The notes beneath the pieces were generated by a model. It searched no databases, was not told the DNA's origin, and saw nothing but the letters and a program-made list of their open reading frames with translations. Of a DNA stretch of 27,932 bases, positions 14,663 through 23,023 are shown in pieces. Location: contig CAZJFS010000042.1 in the NCBI GenBank assembly GCA_964545075.1, forward strand, positions 1 through 27,932, given 5' to 3'. Position 1 is the stretch's first letter, and every line of letters starts with the position of its first letter. The DNA is from DAOPXV01 sp035352535. Lineage in GTDB: Bacteria; Muiribacteriota; UBA9980. The position numbers and the translations under genes are program-made.

Positions 14663-15499
14663 CTATTCTTTTGAGCCGGTATGCGCGATGCCCTGAATGA
14701 ACTGTTTCTGAGCTATGAAAAACATTATAAGCAGAGGAAGCGTGCAAAATGTCGAGGCGGCCATAAGAAGATGCCATTCGGTGCCCTCGGACTGGTTAAA
14801 ATTTGAAAGGCCGACCTGAATGGTGTAAAAAGCCTGATCGTTCGTGACGAACAGAGGCCAGAGAAACGAATTCCAGTTTCCGACGAACGTAAATATCGCT
14901 ATGGTCGTAAGAGGCGCCGTCGAAAGCGGCAGTAATATCTTAAAGAAGAACTTCAGGCGCGAACATCCGTCGATCCTGGCGGCGTCCCACAGATCCTTCG
15001 GAAGCGTCATAAAGAACTGCCGCAAAAGGAAGATGCCGAAAAAGCCGGCCGACCATGGAACGATGAGGGCAAGATACGAATTAAGCCAGCCGAGCTGTTT
15101 AAGGATGAAATAGTCGGGAACCAGAAGCACCTGCTGAGGTATCATCATGGTACCCATCAGAATCGCGAAAAGCCAGTCTTTGCCGTAAAAATTCATGTGC
15201 GAAAAAGCGTACGCCGCGAGCGACGATGTCATGACCTGGCATATCGTGCACATAATGGCGACAAACAGCGTATTTATAAAATACTGCATGAACGGCGCTT
15301 TATACCAGGCCGTTGAAAAGTTGCTCCAGATGAGTTTCGACGGAAGTATGACGGTAGAATCAAGCGATTCTATTTTTGTTTTAAACGCGGTGAGAATCAT
15401 CCACAAAAACGGCGCAAGCATGGTTATCGCGCCTGAAATAAGCACGACATGTATGACCGCTCGTATCAATTGTTCTTCTTTTTTTACAGACTTAAGCAA
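14663..15499 (-). CDS. Carbohydrate ABC transporter permease, MalG/UgpE type
   Basis: Seen: 278 residues with six predicted spans. The cytoplasmic EAA loop DAARIDGCSRLKFFFKI lies before LLPLSTAPL near residues 180-200. The N-terminal APFLWMILTAFKT and the WNSFLWPLF segment are typical of the MalG side. The start is a TTG at 15497-15499 with AAGGGG eight bases upstream. Role: inner-membrane half-channel with the MalF-type partner encoded immediately upstream. The ATP-hydrolysing subunit is not in the window, so a shared multipurpose ATPase (MsmK/UgpC type) encoded elsewhere is expected. Confidence 0.93.
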   Translation of the reverse strand: MLKSVKKEEQLIRAVIHVVLISGAITMLAPFLWMILTAFKTKIESLDSTVILPSKLIWSNFSTAWYKAPFMQYFINTLFVAIMCTICQVMTSSLAAYAFSHMNFYGKDWLFAILMGTMMIPQQVLLVPDYFILKQLGWLNSYLALIVPWSAGFFGIFLLRQFFMTLPKDLWDAARIDGCSRLKFFFKILLPLSTAPLTTIAIFTFVGNWNSFLWPLFVTNDQAFYTIQVGLSNFNQSEGTEWHLLMAASTFCTLPLLIMFFIAQKQFIQGIAHTGSKE

Positions 15500-15548
15500 A
15501 TTTAAAACCCCTTTTAAAATGTTTTAACCGATAACAGGCTGAAGGCGT

Positions 15549-16439
15549 TTAAGAGTAATGGACCTTTTTATTGGCGATCCTTTTTTGAATCAAGGTAACG
15601 GCGAATATTATCAGGAACAATATGAACGCCAGCGCCGAAGCCTTGCCCATCTTATGTTCGACATAAGCGAGCTGGTATAAATAATATATTACGACGGTCG
15701 TAGATTCCTGAGGGCCGCCGCCCGTCATCATGTAAACCTGAGCAAAAACCTGAAACGAGGATATGGTAGACATGATGAAAACGAAGAATGTAGTAGGCGA
15801 TATCATCGGCCATGTCACGTTCCAAAATGTCGTCCAGCGTCCGGCGCCGTCAATTTTAGCGGCGTCATATAACGCGGGCGGAACGTTTTGAAGTCCGGCC
15901 AGAAATATTATGACGTTATAACCGAGGCCCTTCCATACGGACATTATTATGATGGCTGGCATCGCCCAGTTCGGATCCAGAAGCCAGTTAGGGCCGGGCA
16001 TACCGGTCACAAGGCCAATGATCGAATTGAAAATGCCGTCTTTTCTATAAATATAGTTCCAAACTATCGATATGGCGTTGATCGAGGTTACGACCGGCAA
16101 AAAGTAGATAACGCGGTAACCCTCGAGACCTTTCAGCTTTTGATTGAGGAGTATGGCTATAAAAAGAGCGAAAAATATCTGGGCCGGAACGCTGCCGACG
16201 ACGTAATAAAGAGTGTTCCACATCGAGGTCCAGAAATGCTTGTTAGTGATTATGTAGTGGTAGTTGTCAAACCATACGAATTTTTTAAAATAATGAGTCA
16301 TTCCGCCATTGTGCATCGATATCACAAGCGCGTACAAAACGGGCAGCATGTGAAATGTGGCTATTATAGCCATCGCAGGCAGAAGATATCCGTAGGCGCC
16401 CCAGTCGTATTTTTTAAAAAAAGATTTTTTATTGCTCAT
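15549..16439 (-). CDS. Carbohydrate ABC transporter permease, MalF/UgpA type
   Basis: Seen: 296 residues with six predicted spans and the EAA loop DAAKIDGAGRWTTFWNVTWP near residues 188-207. It also has GYLLPAMAIIATFHMLPVLY at the start and FAQVYMMTGGGPQESTT, a stretch nearly universal in this permease type. Its ATG overlaps the stop of the HEAT-repeat gene (ATGA at 16436-16439), so translation of the two is coupled. It pairs with the MalG-type permease encoded 50 bp downstream. Confidence 0.94.
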   Translation of the reverse strand: MSNKKSFFKKYDWGAYGYLLPAMAIIATFHMLPVLYALVISMHNGGMTHYFKKFVWFDNYHYIITNKHFWTSMWNTLYYVVGSVPAQIFFALFIAILLNQKLKGLEGYRVIYFLPVVTSINAISIVWNYIYRKDGIFNSIIGLVTGMPGPNWLLDPNWAMPAIIIMSVWKGLGYNVIIFLAGLQNVPPALYDAAKIDGAGRWTTFWNVTWPMISPTTFFVFIMSTISSFQVFAQVYMMTGGGPQESTTVVIYYLYQLAYVEHKMGKASALAFILFLIIFAVTLIQKRIANKKVHYS

Positions 16440-19174
16440 TTGATTTTTGTTTTTGTCATTTCCCTTTCTAATTCTTCAGTAATTTTTGAGGCCGCGGACC
16501 TTCCGTCCACTTCCTTTAATTTCGGCGTAGCCCATTTCTTAGCTCCGCCGCCCATATGCGCAGTTCTGGCCAGACTCGTTAAAAGCTCGAGCGCAAGGGA
16601 GTGCGCGTAAGTTCCCTTGTCCGCGGTAATTTCTTCCAGATAAGGTTTTACTTCATCGCCCATATTTTCAATAATGGTGAAAGCATTCATTTTTACCATG
16701 TCATCGTTCTTTTGAATGCTCGTTAAAAGCGGTTTTATTATCTTGACCCCGGCTTTCGTAAGCGCCGCATTGGCTTTTTCGCGAATAACGAAGTTCGAGG
16801 AACCGAGATGCTTGGTCATTGCGGCCACTGCGTGCACATACGCTTCGGGATGGTCTAAAAGTTTTATAAAAGCATCAGCGATAGGCTCTTCGATGAATTT
16901 TACCAGGACCTGAATAAGCCAGTATATCGTAGTAACATTGGCGTTTTCAAATTCTTTTATGAGCATATCGCGTTTTATCGGCGAATCGCAGATGGTTTCG
17001 AGTATATGAAGTATCATCGGACGCATGTCCTCCGGCGCTTCTTCGAGCGATAAAACAAGGCCCATCATGATGTTCGTAGATTCGATCTCCTTGAATATGT
17101 CAAATACCATTTTGCGGTTTTGCTCATCTTCGTTGCTAATGGCGTCAAGCAAAGGAATAATTGAATTCGGAGATCCGAGTTTTCCAAGAAGCTTGAAAAC
17201 CTCGAATCTGACCATCGGTTCCGGATCTTTTATTATTTTTAAAAGGTAGGGGACGATATTTAAGCCCTGACCTATTTCGCCTACCGACTTGACGGCCTGC
17301 GTGCGGACGCTGGGTTCTTTATCCTGCATCGCGAACCATAAGGCTTTCATTATATCCTCGCCTTCATAGTTGGAGAGAAGTTTGCACGACGTTACGCGGA
17401 TCGCGGCATCCGGATGTTTGAGCGCCTTAAAATAAACAGCTTTTCCGGCTTCCTTGACTGTCGATAAAATCTGAGAGGTCCACGTGATCAGGTTGGTATC
17501 GTCGCTTATGGCCAACGTTTCGAGAAGATATGATATGAGTGGTGGATTTTTAAGGTCGGTCAAAGCTTCGACGATAGCCTCGCATTCCTCAATTACGCCG
17601 GCCGAAAGTATTTCCATAAGCGGTTTTATTGAGTTACTCGTTCCGATCTTGCCAAGCGCTTTTATAGTGTACTGCCTGTACTTATCGTTTTTATCCTGGA
17701 GACTATTGATAAGCGTCTGAACCGCTTTGTCGCCAAAATTCTGAAGAACTTTCTGCGCCCAGAAACTTATATCGGCGCTCTCTGAACCGATAGCCTTGAT
17801 GAGGGGCCTTATGGCATATTCGCCGATTCGCTCAAGGTTTTCAGCGGCGGCCGTTCTCGCGGGCCAGGAACCGTCGCCGAGAGAATTGATCAAAGGCTCT
17901 ATAATATCAGAACTCTGAAGGTTTCCAAGAGCCTTGATGGCGAAAAGACGCATTCTCTTATCCGGATGAGTGCGAAGCTTCAGAAGAGTTTCCATGGCTT
18001 CTCCGCCGATCATACCGAGCGCCTGGACTGACCAGTAGCGGATATCCTCGGACTCATTCATTATCGCCGCGGAAATTATCGGAATGGCGCGAAATTTCAT
18101 GCGTGCCACCATTTCAGCAGCTTTCTGACGTATCTGCCAGAAGTTATCCTTGAAGCATTCAAGAAGCGTAGGAATGGCGCGTGTGTCGTCGGTTTCGCCA
18201 AGAGCGGTTATTATGAAATAACGAATCTCCTTTTGAGGAGTGTTCAGCATTTTCTTTAAAATTTCAACGGAATTGCCCTTTAATATCTTAGCCAGAAGCC
18301 TCACGGCCCAATATTTAACGTCGTCGTTCCCCTGGAAGAAGGCCTGCTTCAATTTATTCACGGCAGGTTCACCGATGACTTCAAGCATTTCAAAAGCGTG
18401 GCGGCGGACAAGCCAAGATGAATCGGAAAGAGCGTTTATAAGCGGATCGACTGCTTCATCGCAGCGCGTTTCGCCAAGACCGCCGACTGCATAATAACGG
18501 ATGTTTTTATCTTCATGCCTTAAAAGCGCTATAAACGCTCCGACGGCTTCCCGGCCGAGGATCTGGCCCAGAACTTTTATCGCCCAATAGCAAATGTCGT
18601 CATTTCCCATGGCGTTTAAATTGTCCTGAAAAGCCTTTTGCAGTTTAGGTACTGCGAACATGCCTACTTTTTTAAGACCTTCGGCGGCATGCTTCCTGAC
18701 CGACCAGTCGGAATCGCCGATAGCCAGAAGAAGCGGTTCGGTTATGCTGTTATCGTTCGAAAGGCAAAGGCTTTTTACCACATGAAGCCGGAGGTCGCGA
18801 TCGGGATTGTCCAGAAGTTTAATTATCGTCGGAACCGCTCTGCCGGCAAGGGTCGAGAGTATTTTTATACTCCAGTATCTGATATCTTCGTTCTCGCTGT
18901 CGACAACCGATAAAAGCGGATCGATAGCCAGATCGCCGATCTCTATGAGCGAATTGGCCGCCGCTGCGCGGTTGTTCCAGACGGGATCTTTAAGGCTGTT
19001 TATGAGAAGATTTACAACGCGCTTATTCTTGACCTGTGAAAGCGCCGTTATCGCTTCAAGGCGAATCTTCGGATCGGCGCTTTTAAGGTTAACGAGGATC
19101 TTCTCGCCCGAAACCGTATTGGATTGATGAGGATCCAGCTCCTGCTGATTTTCGTCTCTTTCTTCGTCGATCAT
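16436..19174 (-). CDS. Giant HEAT-repeat protein (PBS-lyase-type HEAT repeats)
   Basis: Seen: 912 residues, almost entirely HEAT repeats of about 31 residues, with no signal peptide or membrane span, so cytoplasmic. The first two thirds show a higher-order period of about 92 residues, i.e. three HEAT units per module. Tryptophans of the D-I-x-Y-W motif fall at residues 101, 197, 289, 381, 472 and 565, and those of the D-x-x-W-x-x-R motif at 66, 157, 254, 346 and 437. Later repeats are irregular, and the C-terminus is a charged tail (LEREMTKTKIK). Function unknown; such solenoids bind partner proteins or phycobilin-type ligands. Context: first gene after a consensus sigma70 promoter and translationally coupled to the sugar permease, which is unusual and suggests a role connected with that transporter. 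Confidence 0.88.
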   Translation of the reverse strand: MIDEERDENQQELDPHQSNTVSGEKILVNLKSADPKIRLEAITALSQVKNKRVVNLLINSLKDPVWNNRAAAANSLIEIGDLAIDPLLSVVDSENEDIRYWSIKILSTLAGRAVPTIIKLLDNPDRDLRLHVVKSLCLSNDNSITEPLLLAIGDSDWSVRKHAAEGLKKVGMFAVPKLQKAFQDNLNAMGNDDICYWAIKVLGQILGREAVGAFIALLRHEDKNIRYYAVGGLGETRCDEAVDPLINALSDSSWLVRRHAFEMLEVIGEPAVNKLKQAFFQGNDDVKYWAVRLLAKILKGNSVEILKKMLNTPQKEIRYFIITALGETDDTRAIPTLLECFKDNFWQIRQKAAEMVARMKFRAIPIISAAIMNESEDIRYWSVQALGMIGGEAMETLLKLRTHPDKRMRLFAIKALGNLQSSDIIEPLINSLGDGSWPARTAAAENLERIGEYAIRPLIKAIGSESADISFWAQKVLQNFGDKAVQTLINSLQDKNDKYRQYTIKALGKIGTSNSIKPLMEILSAGVIEECEAIVEALTDLKNPPLISYLLETLAISDDTNLITWTSQILSTVKEAGKAVYFKALKHPDAAIRVTSCKLLSNYEGEDIMKALWFAMQDKEPSVRTQAVKSVGEIGQGLNIVPYLLKIIKDPEPMVRFEVFKLLGKLGSPNSIIPLLDAISNEDEQNRKMVFDIFKEIESTNIMMGLVLSLEEAPEDMRPMILHILETICDSPIKRDMLIKEFENANVTTIYWLIQVLVKFIEEPIADAFIKLLDHPEAYVHAVAAMTKHLGSSNFVIREKANAALTKAGVKIIKPLLTSIQKNDDMVKMNAFTIIENMGDEVKPYLEEITADKGTYAHSLALELLTSLARTAHMGGGAKKWATPKLKEVDGRSAASKITEELEREMTKTKIK

Positions 19175-19240
19175 ATCAATTTACGCTCAAAAACTAATAT
19201 TTTAATTGTTATTAAATAAACCATCGGTACAAATCTACTG

Positions 19241-19269
19241 ATTATATCAACTCAAAGTCAATTTGTCAA
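19241..19269 (-). promoter_or_regulatory. Consensus sigma70 promoter of the HEAT/sugar-transport operon
   Basis: Minus strand TTGACA (19269-19264), 17 bases, TATAAT (19246-19241): full match at all 12 positions. Expected leader is about 60 nt before the ATG at 19174. No second promoter of this quality appears before rlmI, so all six genes may share it. Confidence 0.85.
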
Positions 19270-19386
19270 TATGTTTATGCTTAAAAATACGAATTTAAAA
19301 AAGAGCGGATTTCTGTCAATTTCAGGCGATCCCCGGTCCGAAAGCGGAACACGCTATCACGATCGGCGAACCCTTATTTAAAATCA

Positions 19387-19416
19387 GAAAGCGAAGGATT
19401 TTATTCCCCCGCTTTC
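19387..19416 (-). terminator. Probable terminator of glycogen phosphorylase
   Basis: Minus strand GAAAGCG and CGCTTTC form a 7-bp stem with a 16-nt loop, followed by TGATTTT. It starts about 60 bp after the stop codon. The stem is modest and the T-run broken, so efficiency is doubtful. Confidence 0.4.
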
Positions 19417-19478
19417 CGAAGCTATATTTCAGAATTGGACTACACTTAATTTTGATTGAAGGGCCGCGGCGCTAGTTA

Positions 19479-22001
19479 CTATGCTTTGGCAGCATTCATC
19501 GCTTTCTTTTTATCCGATATGTTGTGGTAATCTTCTACCGCCACTCTCGGAACGTTCCATATCTCCGAAGCATATTCGGCGATAGTGCGATCGCTCGAAA
19601 ATTTGCCCATGCGCGCGACATTCATTATCGACATTTCAAGCCATTTTTCACGGTTTTTAAACGTTGCGGAAACTCGGTCCTGACACGCGACGTAACTTTC
19701 AAAATCCGCCATTACAAGGAACGGATCGCTATTTTGAAGAATGTCCAGAAGCGGCTTTAATGCGGCTGGATTTTCAGGGGTAAAGAACCCGACTTCGATA
19801 AGATGCAGGATCTCTTTGAGCTCGCCGTTGCGTTCAATGAAGTTGCGAGGATCATACCCGCCATGTTTCAGCGCCGTAACTTCGTTCTCTTTAAGGCCGA
19901 ATATGAATATATTCTCGTCGCCGACCTCTTCCTTTATCTCGATATTAGCGCCATCCAGCGTTCCTATCGTCAAAGCGCCGTTAAGGGCGAATTTCATATT
20001 ACCCGTGCCCGAAGCTTCGGTGCCCGCCGTCGATATCTGTTCGGATAAATCGCATGCGGGGAATATCTTTTCGGCGAGCGACACGCCGTAATTTTCAAGG
20101 AAGATAACCTTGAGCTTATCGCCGATATCCGGATCGTTGTTTACTACGGCCGATATGCTGTTTATAAGTTTAATTATGAGCTTCGCCGTAAAATATCCGG
20201 GCGCCGCTTTTCCGCCGAATATTATCGTGCGCGGAACGACGGGCGCATCCGGATTTTTCTTTATGCGGTTGTAAAGCAGGATGCAATATAACGCAAGCAT
20301 TGTCTGGCGCTTGTATTCGTGTATCCTTTTCACCTGTATGTCGAACATCGATTCGAGATTAACGCGAACGCCGTTCTTTTTCATTATTATATCCGAAAGG
20401 CGTATCTTGTTCTTCATTTTCGATTCGGCCCACTGTTTTTGAAATTCAGCGTTTTTCGCGAATTTTTCAAGCTTTTTCAGATCAAAAAGATTCGTTATCC
20501 AGCCGTCTCCGATCTTCGAAGTTATTAGCTGGGCCAGCGGATGGTTGGCTTTTCTAAGCCATCTGCGCTGCGTCACGCCGTTCGTCTTGTTGTTGAAACG
20601 GCCCGGCATAAATTCATAAAAATCGCGGAATATCGTCTTTTTAAGAATTTCGGTATGAAGCGCGGCGACGCCATTGGTCGAATGGCTTCCAATTATGGCC
20701 AGATGCGTCATTCTTACTCGTTTTTCGCCATCTTCATGTATTATCGACATGCGCGCAAGCTTGTCCATATCGCCGGGATACTTAAACGCGACTTCGCGCA
20801 GGAAACGGAAATTTATGTCGTATATGATCTGCATGTGCCGTGGAAGAAGTTTTTCAAGCATCGAAACCGGCCATGTTTCAAGAGCTTCTGGAAGAACGGT
20901 ATGATTGGTGTACGCGAAAGTCTTAACGCATACGTCCCACGCATCGTTCCAGTTGAGCTTTTCATCATCCACCAGGATACGCATAAGTTCGGCTATAGCG
21001 AGCGACGGATGAGTATCATTGAGCTGAATGGCAACCTTGTCCGAAAAGTTTTTGAAATCAGGATTATGCACCTTGAAGCGCCTTACGATATCCTGGATCG
21101 AAGCTGAAACGAAGAAATACTGCTGTTTCAAGCGCAGCTCTTTTCCTTCGTAGTTGTTATCGTTCGGATAAAGTATTTTGGAAATATTTTCAGTCATGAC
21201 CTTTTTTTCGACCGCGCCGATATAGCTGCCCTGATTGAACAGGCCCAGTTCGAAATCTTCGGAAGCCTTGGCTGCCCATAATCTAAGCGTATTTACGGTC
21301 GTATTTCCGAAACCCGGGACCGGCACGTCATAAGGCCAGGCGAGGACTTCTTCGGCGCCAACCCATTTCGGCAGCGGTTTCCCGTTTTCACGGCTGGTCT
21401 CAATATGCCCGAAAAAGCGGACCTTTATGGAGAACTCAGGACGGGCGATCTCCCATGGATTTCCGTTGATAAGCCATTCGTCGGGTTTTTCAGCCTGATA
21501 GCCGTCAACTATTTTCTGGTTGAATATGCCGTATTCATAACGTATTCCATAACCGTGAGCCGGTATCTGAAGCGTAGCCATCGAATCCAGGAAACACGCG
21601 GCAAGGCGGCCAAGACCGCCATTTCCAAGGCCGGCATCCCTTTCGTAGTCGCGGAGGTCTTCCAGCTTATAGCCGAGTTCCTCGAGCGCGCCTTTGCACT
21701 GATCATAAATTCCAAGATTTATCAAACTGTTTCCGAGGGTCCTGCCCATCAGAAATTCAAGCGAAAGATAATATACCCTTTTAACATTTTTCTTGTGGTA
21801 CGCCTGCTGCGTATGGATCCAGCCGTCGATCAGGCGGGAACGGATGGTATATGCGAGACTGTGATACCTGTCAAGGTTGGTCGCGGTATATTCGTCCTTG
21901 GCGAGAAAATATTCGAGGGTATAAAGAAACGCCTTTTTAATAGATTCTTTATCGACCTGAGTGTCAAGAACTGCATTATAAGCATGGTCCTGGTTTGACA
22001 T
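19479..22001 (-). CDS. glgP: Glycogen/starch/alpha-glucan phosphorylase
   Basis: Seen: 840 residues from the ATG at 22001, preferred to an in-frame ATG at 22025 because AAGGAGA lies eight bases before it. Full family length. Motifs in order: YYLSLEFLMGR, GNGGLGRLAACFLDSMATL, NDTHPSLAIAELMRIL, HTVLPEALETW, NGVTQRRWL, and EASGTGNMKFALNGALTIGT with the PLP-binding lysine in GNMK, then DGANIEI. Reaction: alpha-1,4-glucan plus phosphate gives glucose-1-phosphate, in the cytoplasm. Context: own consensus promoter, placed next to a sugar-uptake operon on the same strand, consistent with storage-glucan use. Neither glgA, glgC nor a debranching enzyme is in the window. Confidence 0.97.
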   Translation of the reverse strand: MSNQDHAYNAVLDTQVDKESIKKAFLYTLEYFLAKDEYTATNLDRYHSLAYTIRSRLIDGWIHTQQAYHKKNVKRVYYLSLEFLMGRTLGNSLINLGIYDQCKGALEELGYKLEDLRDYERDAGLGNGGLGRLAACFLDSMATLQIPAHGYGIRYEYGIFNQKIVDGYQAEKPDEWLINGNPWEIARPEFSIKVRFFGHIETSRENGKPLPKWVGAEEVLAWPYDVPVPGFGNTTVNTLRLWAAKASEDFELGLFNQGSYIGAVEKKVMTENISKILYPNDNNYEGKELRLKQQYFFVSASIQDIVRRFKVHNPDFKNFSDKVAIQLNDTHPSLAIAELMRILVDDEKLNWNDAWDVCVKTFAYTNHTVLPEALETWPVSMLEKLLPRHMQIIYDINFRFLREVAFKYPGDMDKLARMSIIHEDGEKRVRMTHLAIIGSHSTNGVAALHTEILKKTIFRDFYEFMPGRFNNKTNGVTQRRWLRKANHPLAQLITSKIGDGWITNLFDLKKLEKFAKNAEFQKQWAESKMKNKIRLSDIIMKKNGVRVNLESMFDIQVKRIHEYKRQTMLALYCILLYNRIKKNPDAPVVPRTIIFGGKAAPGYFTAKLIIKLINSISAVVNNDPDIGDKLKVIFLENYGVSLAEKIFPACDLSEQISTAGTEASGTGNMKFALNGALTIGTLDGANIEIKEEVGDENIFIFGLKENEVTALKHGGYDPRNFIERNGELKEILHLIEVGFFTPENPAALKPLLDILQNSDPFLVMADFESYVACQDRVSATFKNREKWLEMSIMNVARMGKFSSDRTIAEYASEIWNVPRVAVEDYHNISDKKKAMNAAKA

Positions 22002-22054
22002 CTTTTTATCTCCTTGTGCTGGCATTATTAATGTATTGGTTAAATTTTTACGCT

Positions 22055-22083
22055 ATTATAATTAATTTAAGTCTGTTTGTCAA
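22055..22083 (-). promoter_or_regulatory. Consensus sigma70 promoter of glgP
   Basis: Minus strand TTGACA (22083-22078), 17-base spacer, TATAAT (22060-22055), a full match. The leader is about 47 nt to the ATG at 22001. Confidence 0.85.
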
Positions 22084-22141
22084 TTCAAAATTATGGCGGC
22101 CATTCTTAACGGGCTGTTTTTTAAAGAGAAACTTATTTTTC

Positions 22142-22171
22142 TTTACAAAGTAAAAACTTTTCTGTTATAAT
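22142..22171 (+). promoter_or_regulatory. Sigma70-type promoter of the plus-strand gene at 22253
   Basis: TTTACA (22142-22147), 18-base spacer and TATAAT (22166-22171). Transcription would start near 22178, 75 nt before the ATG. Divergent from the glgP promoter, 60 bp apart. Confidence 0.65.
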
Positions 22172-22252
22172 TAAATTTATTTTGATAGTGGAGAATAATT
22201 CCTTATAGGGCCGCCCCGGCGCGGGCTAAAAAATCCAAGGAGCATTTTTAAA

Positions 22253-22930
22253 ATGAAAAAAAACACTTATTTCTTAACGGCGGCATTGTTTTTCTTTTTA
22301 ACTCTTTTTTCCCTTGCTATGACGCCGTCAAACTTCGCAATAGCGCAATCAGGCGACGAAGATGTGAAAACCCCTGTTGACAAAGTTCTTTTCGATGAAT
22401 TTTACAAGATATGCGAAAAGTGTTCGACAAACTGCACTTACACCGGTAAGACGTCGTTCAAGCTCAACGGCGCCGACGTATCTGCAAAATACGCAATGTT
22501 CTCTAAAGACATGGAAAATAAAAGGCTCGACATAGAATCTTCCGGCGATAAACTGACCATTTTCATAAGATCGGACGAAGTCGTTAATTACTTCGAAAAA
22601 CAGAATATCGCTTATTCAACCCATGAAAATCGCAAGATAGTTAAATATAATTTTAAAAAAGGACTGGACGTCATCAGAGAAAATGGAAGGATAACAAAAA
22701 AAGTCAAGGGCAGCGAAGCCGTCTATACGCTTGCGGATTATACGCATGATATTAAAAGCACTTATAACGTCGATCTTAATACCGGCCTTATTAATCATTC
22801 GCTCATCAAGGATAATCCCAGCGGAGACATAATCGAAACCACATACCAGGGCTGGGAATCAAAAAAACTCGATTCCGACCTCTTCAAAGTGCCGTCGAAC
22901 GCGACGATAAAAAATGCCGATAACCTTTAA
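22253..22930 (+). CDS. Secreted protein, LolA/outer-membrane-lipoprotein-sorting-like
   Basis: Seen: 225 residues with a signal peptide (about 1-31, ending FAIAQS). ATG at 22253 follows AAGGAG. The mature protein has two close cysteines (KICEKCSTNC), a beta-rich middle and a C-terminal part in which YNVDLNTGLINHSLIKDNPS and the final LDSDLFKVPSNATI resemble the last strands of LolA-fold proteins (the LFxVP ending is common there). Role: probably an exported lipid- or lipoprotein-binding fold, exact job unknown. Context: 93 bp before the vWA-protein gene on the same strand, perhaps one operon. Fold assignment is from pattern only. Confidence 0.65.
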   Translation: MKKNTYFLTAALFFFLTLFSLAMTPSNFAIAQSGDEDVKTPVDKVLFDEFYKICEKCSTNCTYTGKTSFKLNGADVSAKYAMFSKDMENKRLDIESSGDKLTIFIRSDEVVNYFEKQNIAYSTHENRKIVKYNFKKGLDVIRENGRITKKVKGSEAVYTLADYTHDIKSTYNVDLNTGLINHSLIKDNPSGDIIETTYQGWESKKLDSDLFKVPSNATIKNADNL

Positions 22931-23023
22931 TTCATACAATCAGTAAAAGACAAGACCTTAAAATCCAAGGCAGTTTAGATTAATAACATTTTGAAAATTT
23001 AAGATCTATGGAGGAATATACCA

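Larger units (their letters stand above)
19175..19478. other. Intergenic stretch with the operon promoter and a weak terminator
   Basis: About 300 bp without a gene. It holds the sigma70 promoter at 19241-19269 and an inverted repeat at 19387-19416 just past the glycogen phosphorylase stop. I see nothing else in it. Confidence 0.6.

Noticed and set aside
15888..16610. 240-codon plus-strand open frame
   Set aside because: It lies fully antisense to the MalF-type permease and the HEAT-protein end, both secure, and has no recognisable domain.
20541..21107. 188-codon plus-strand open frame
   Set aside because: Antisense to glycogen phosphorylase, which is intact here; no start signal or family.
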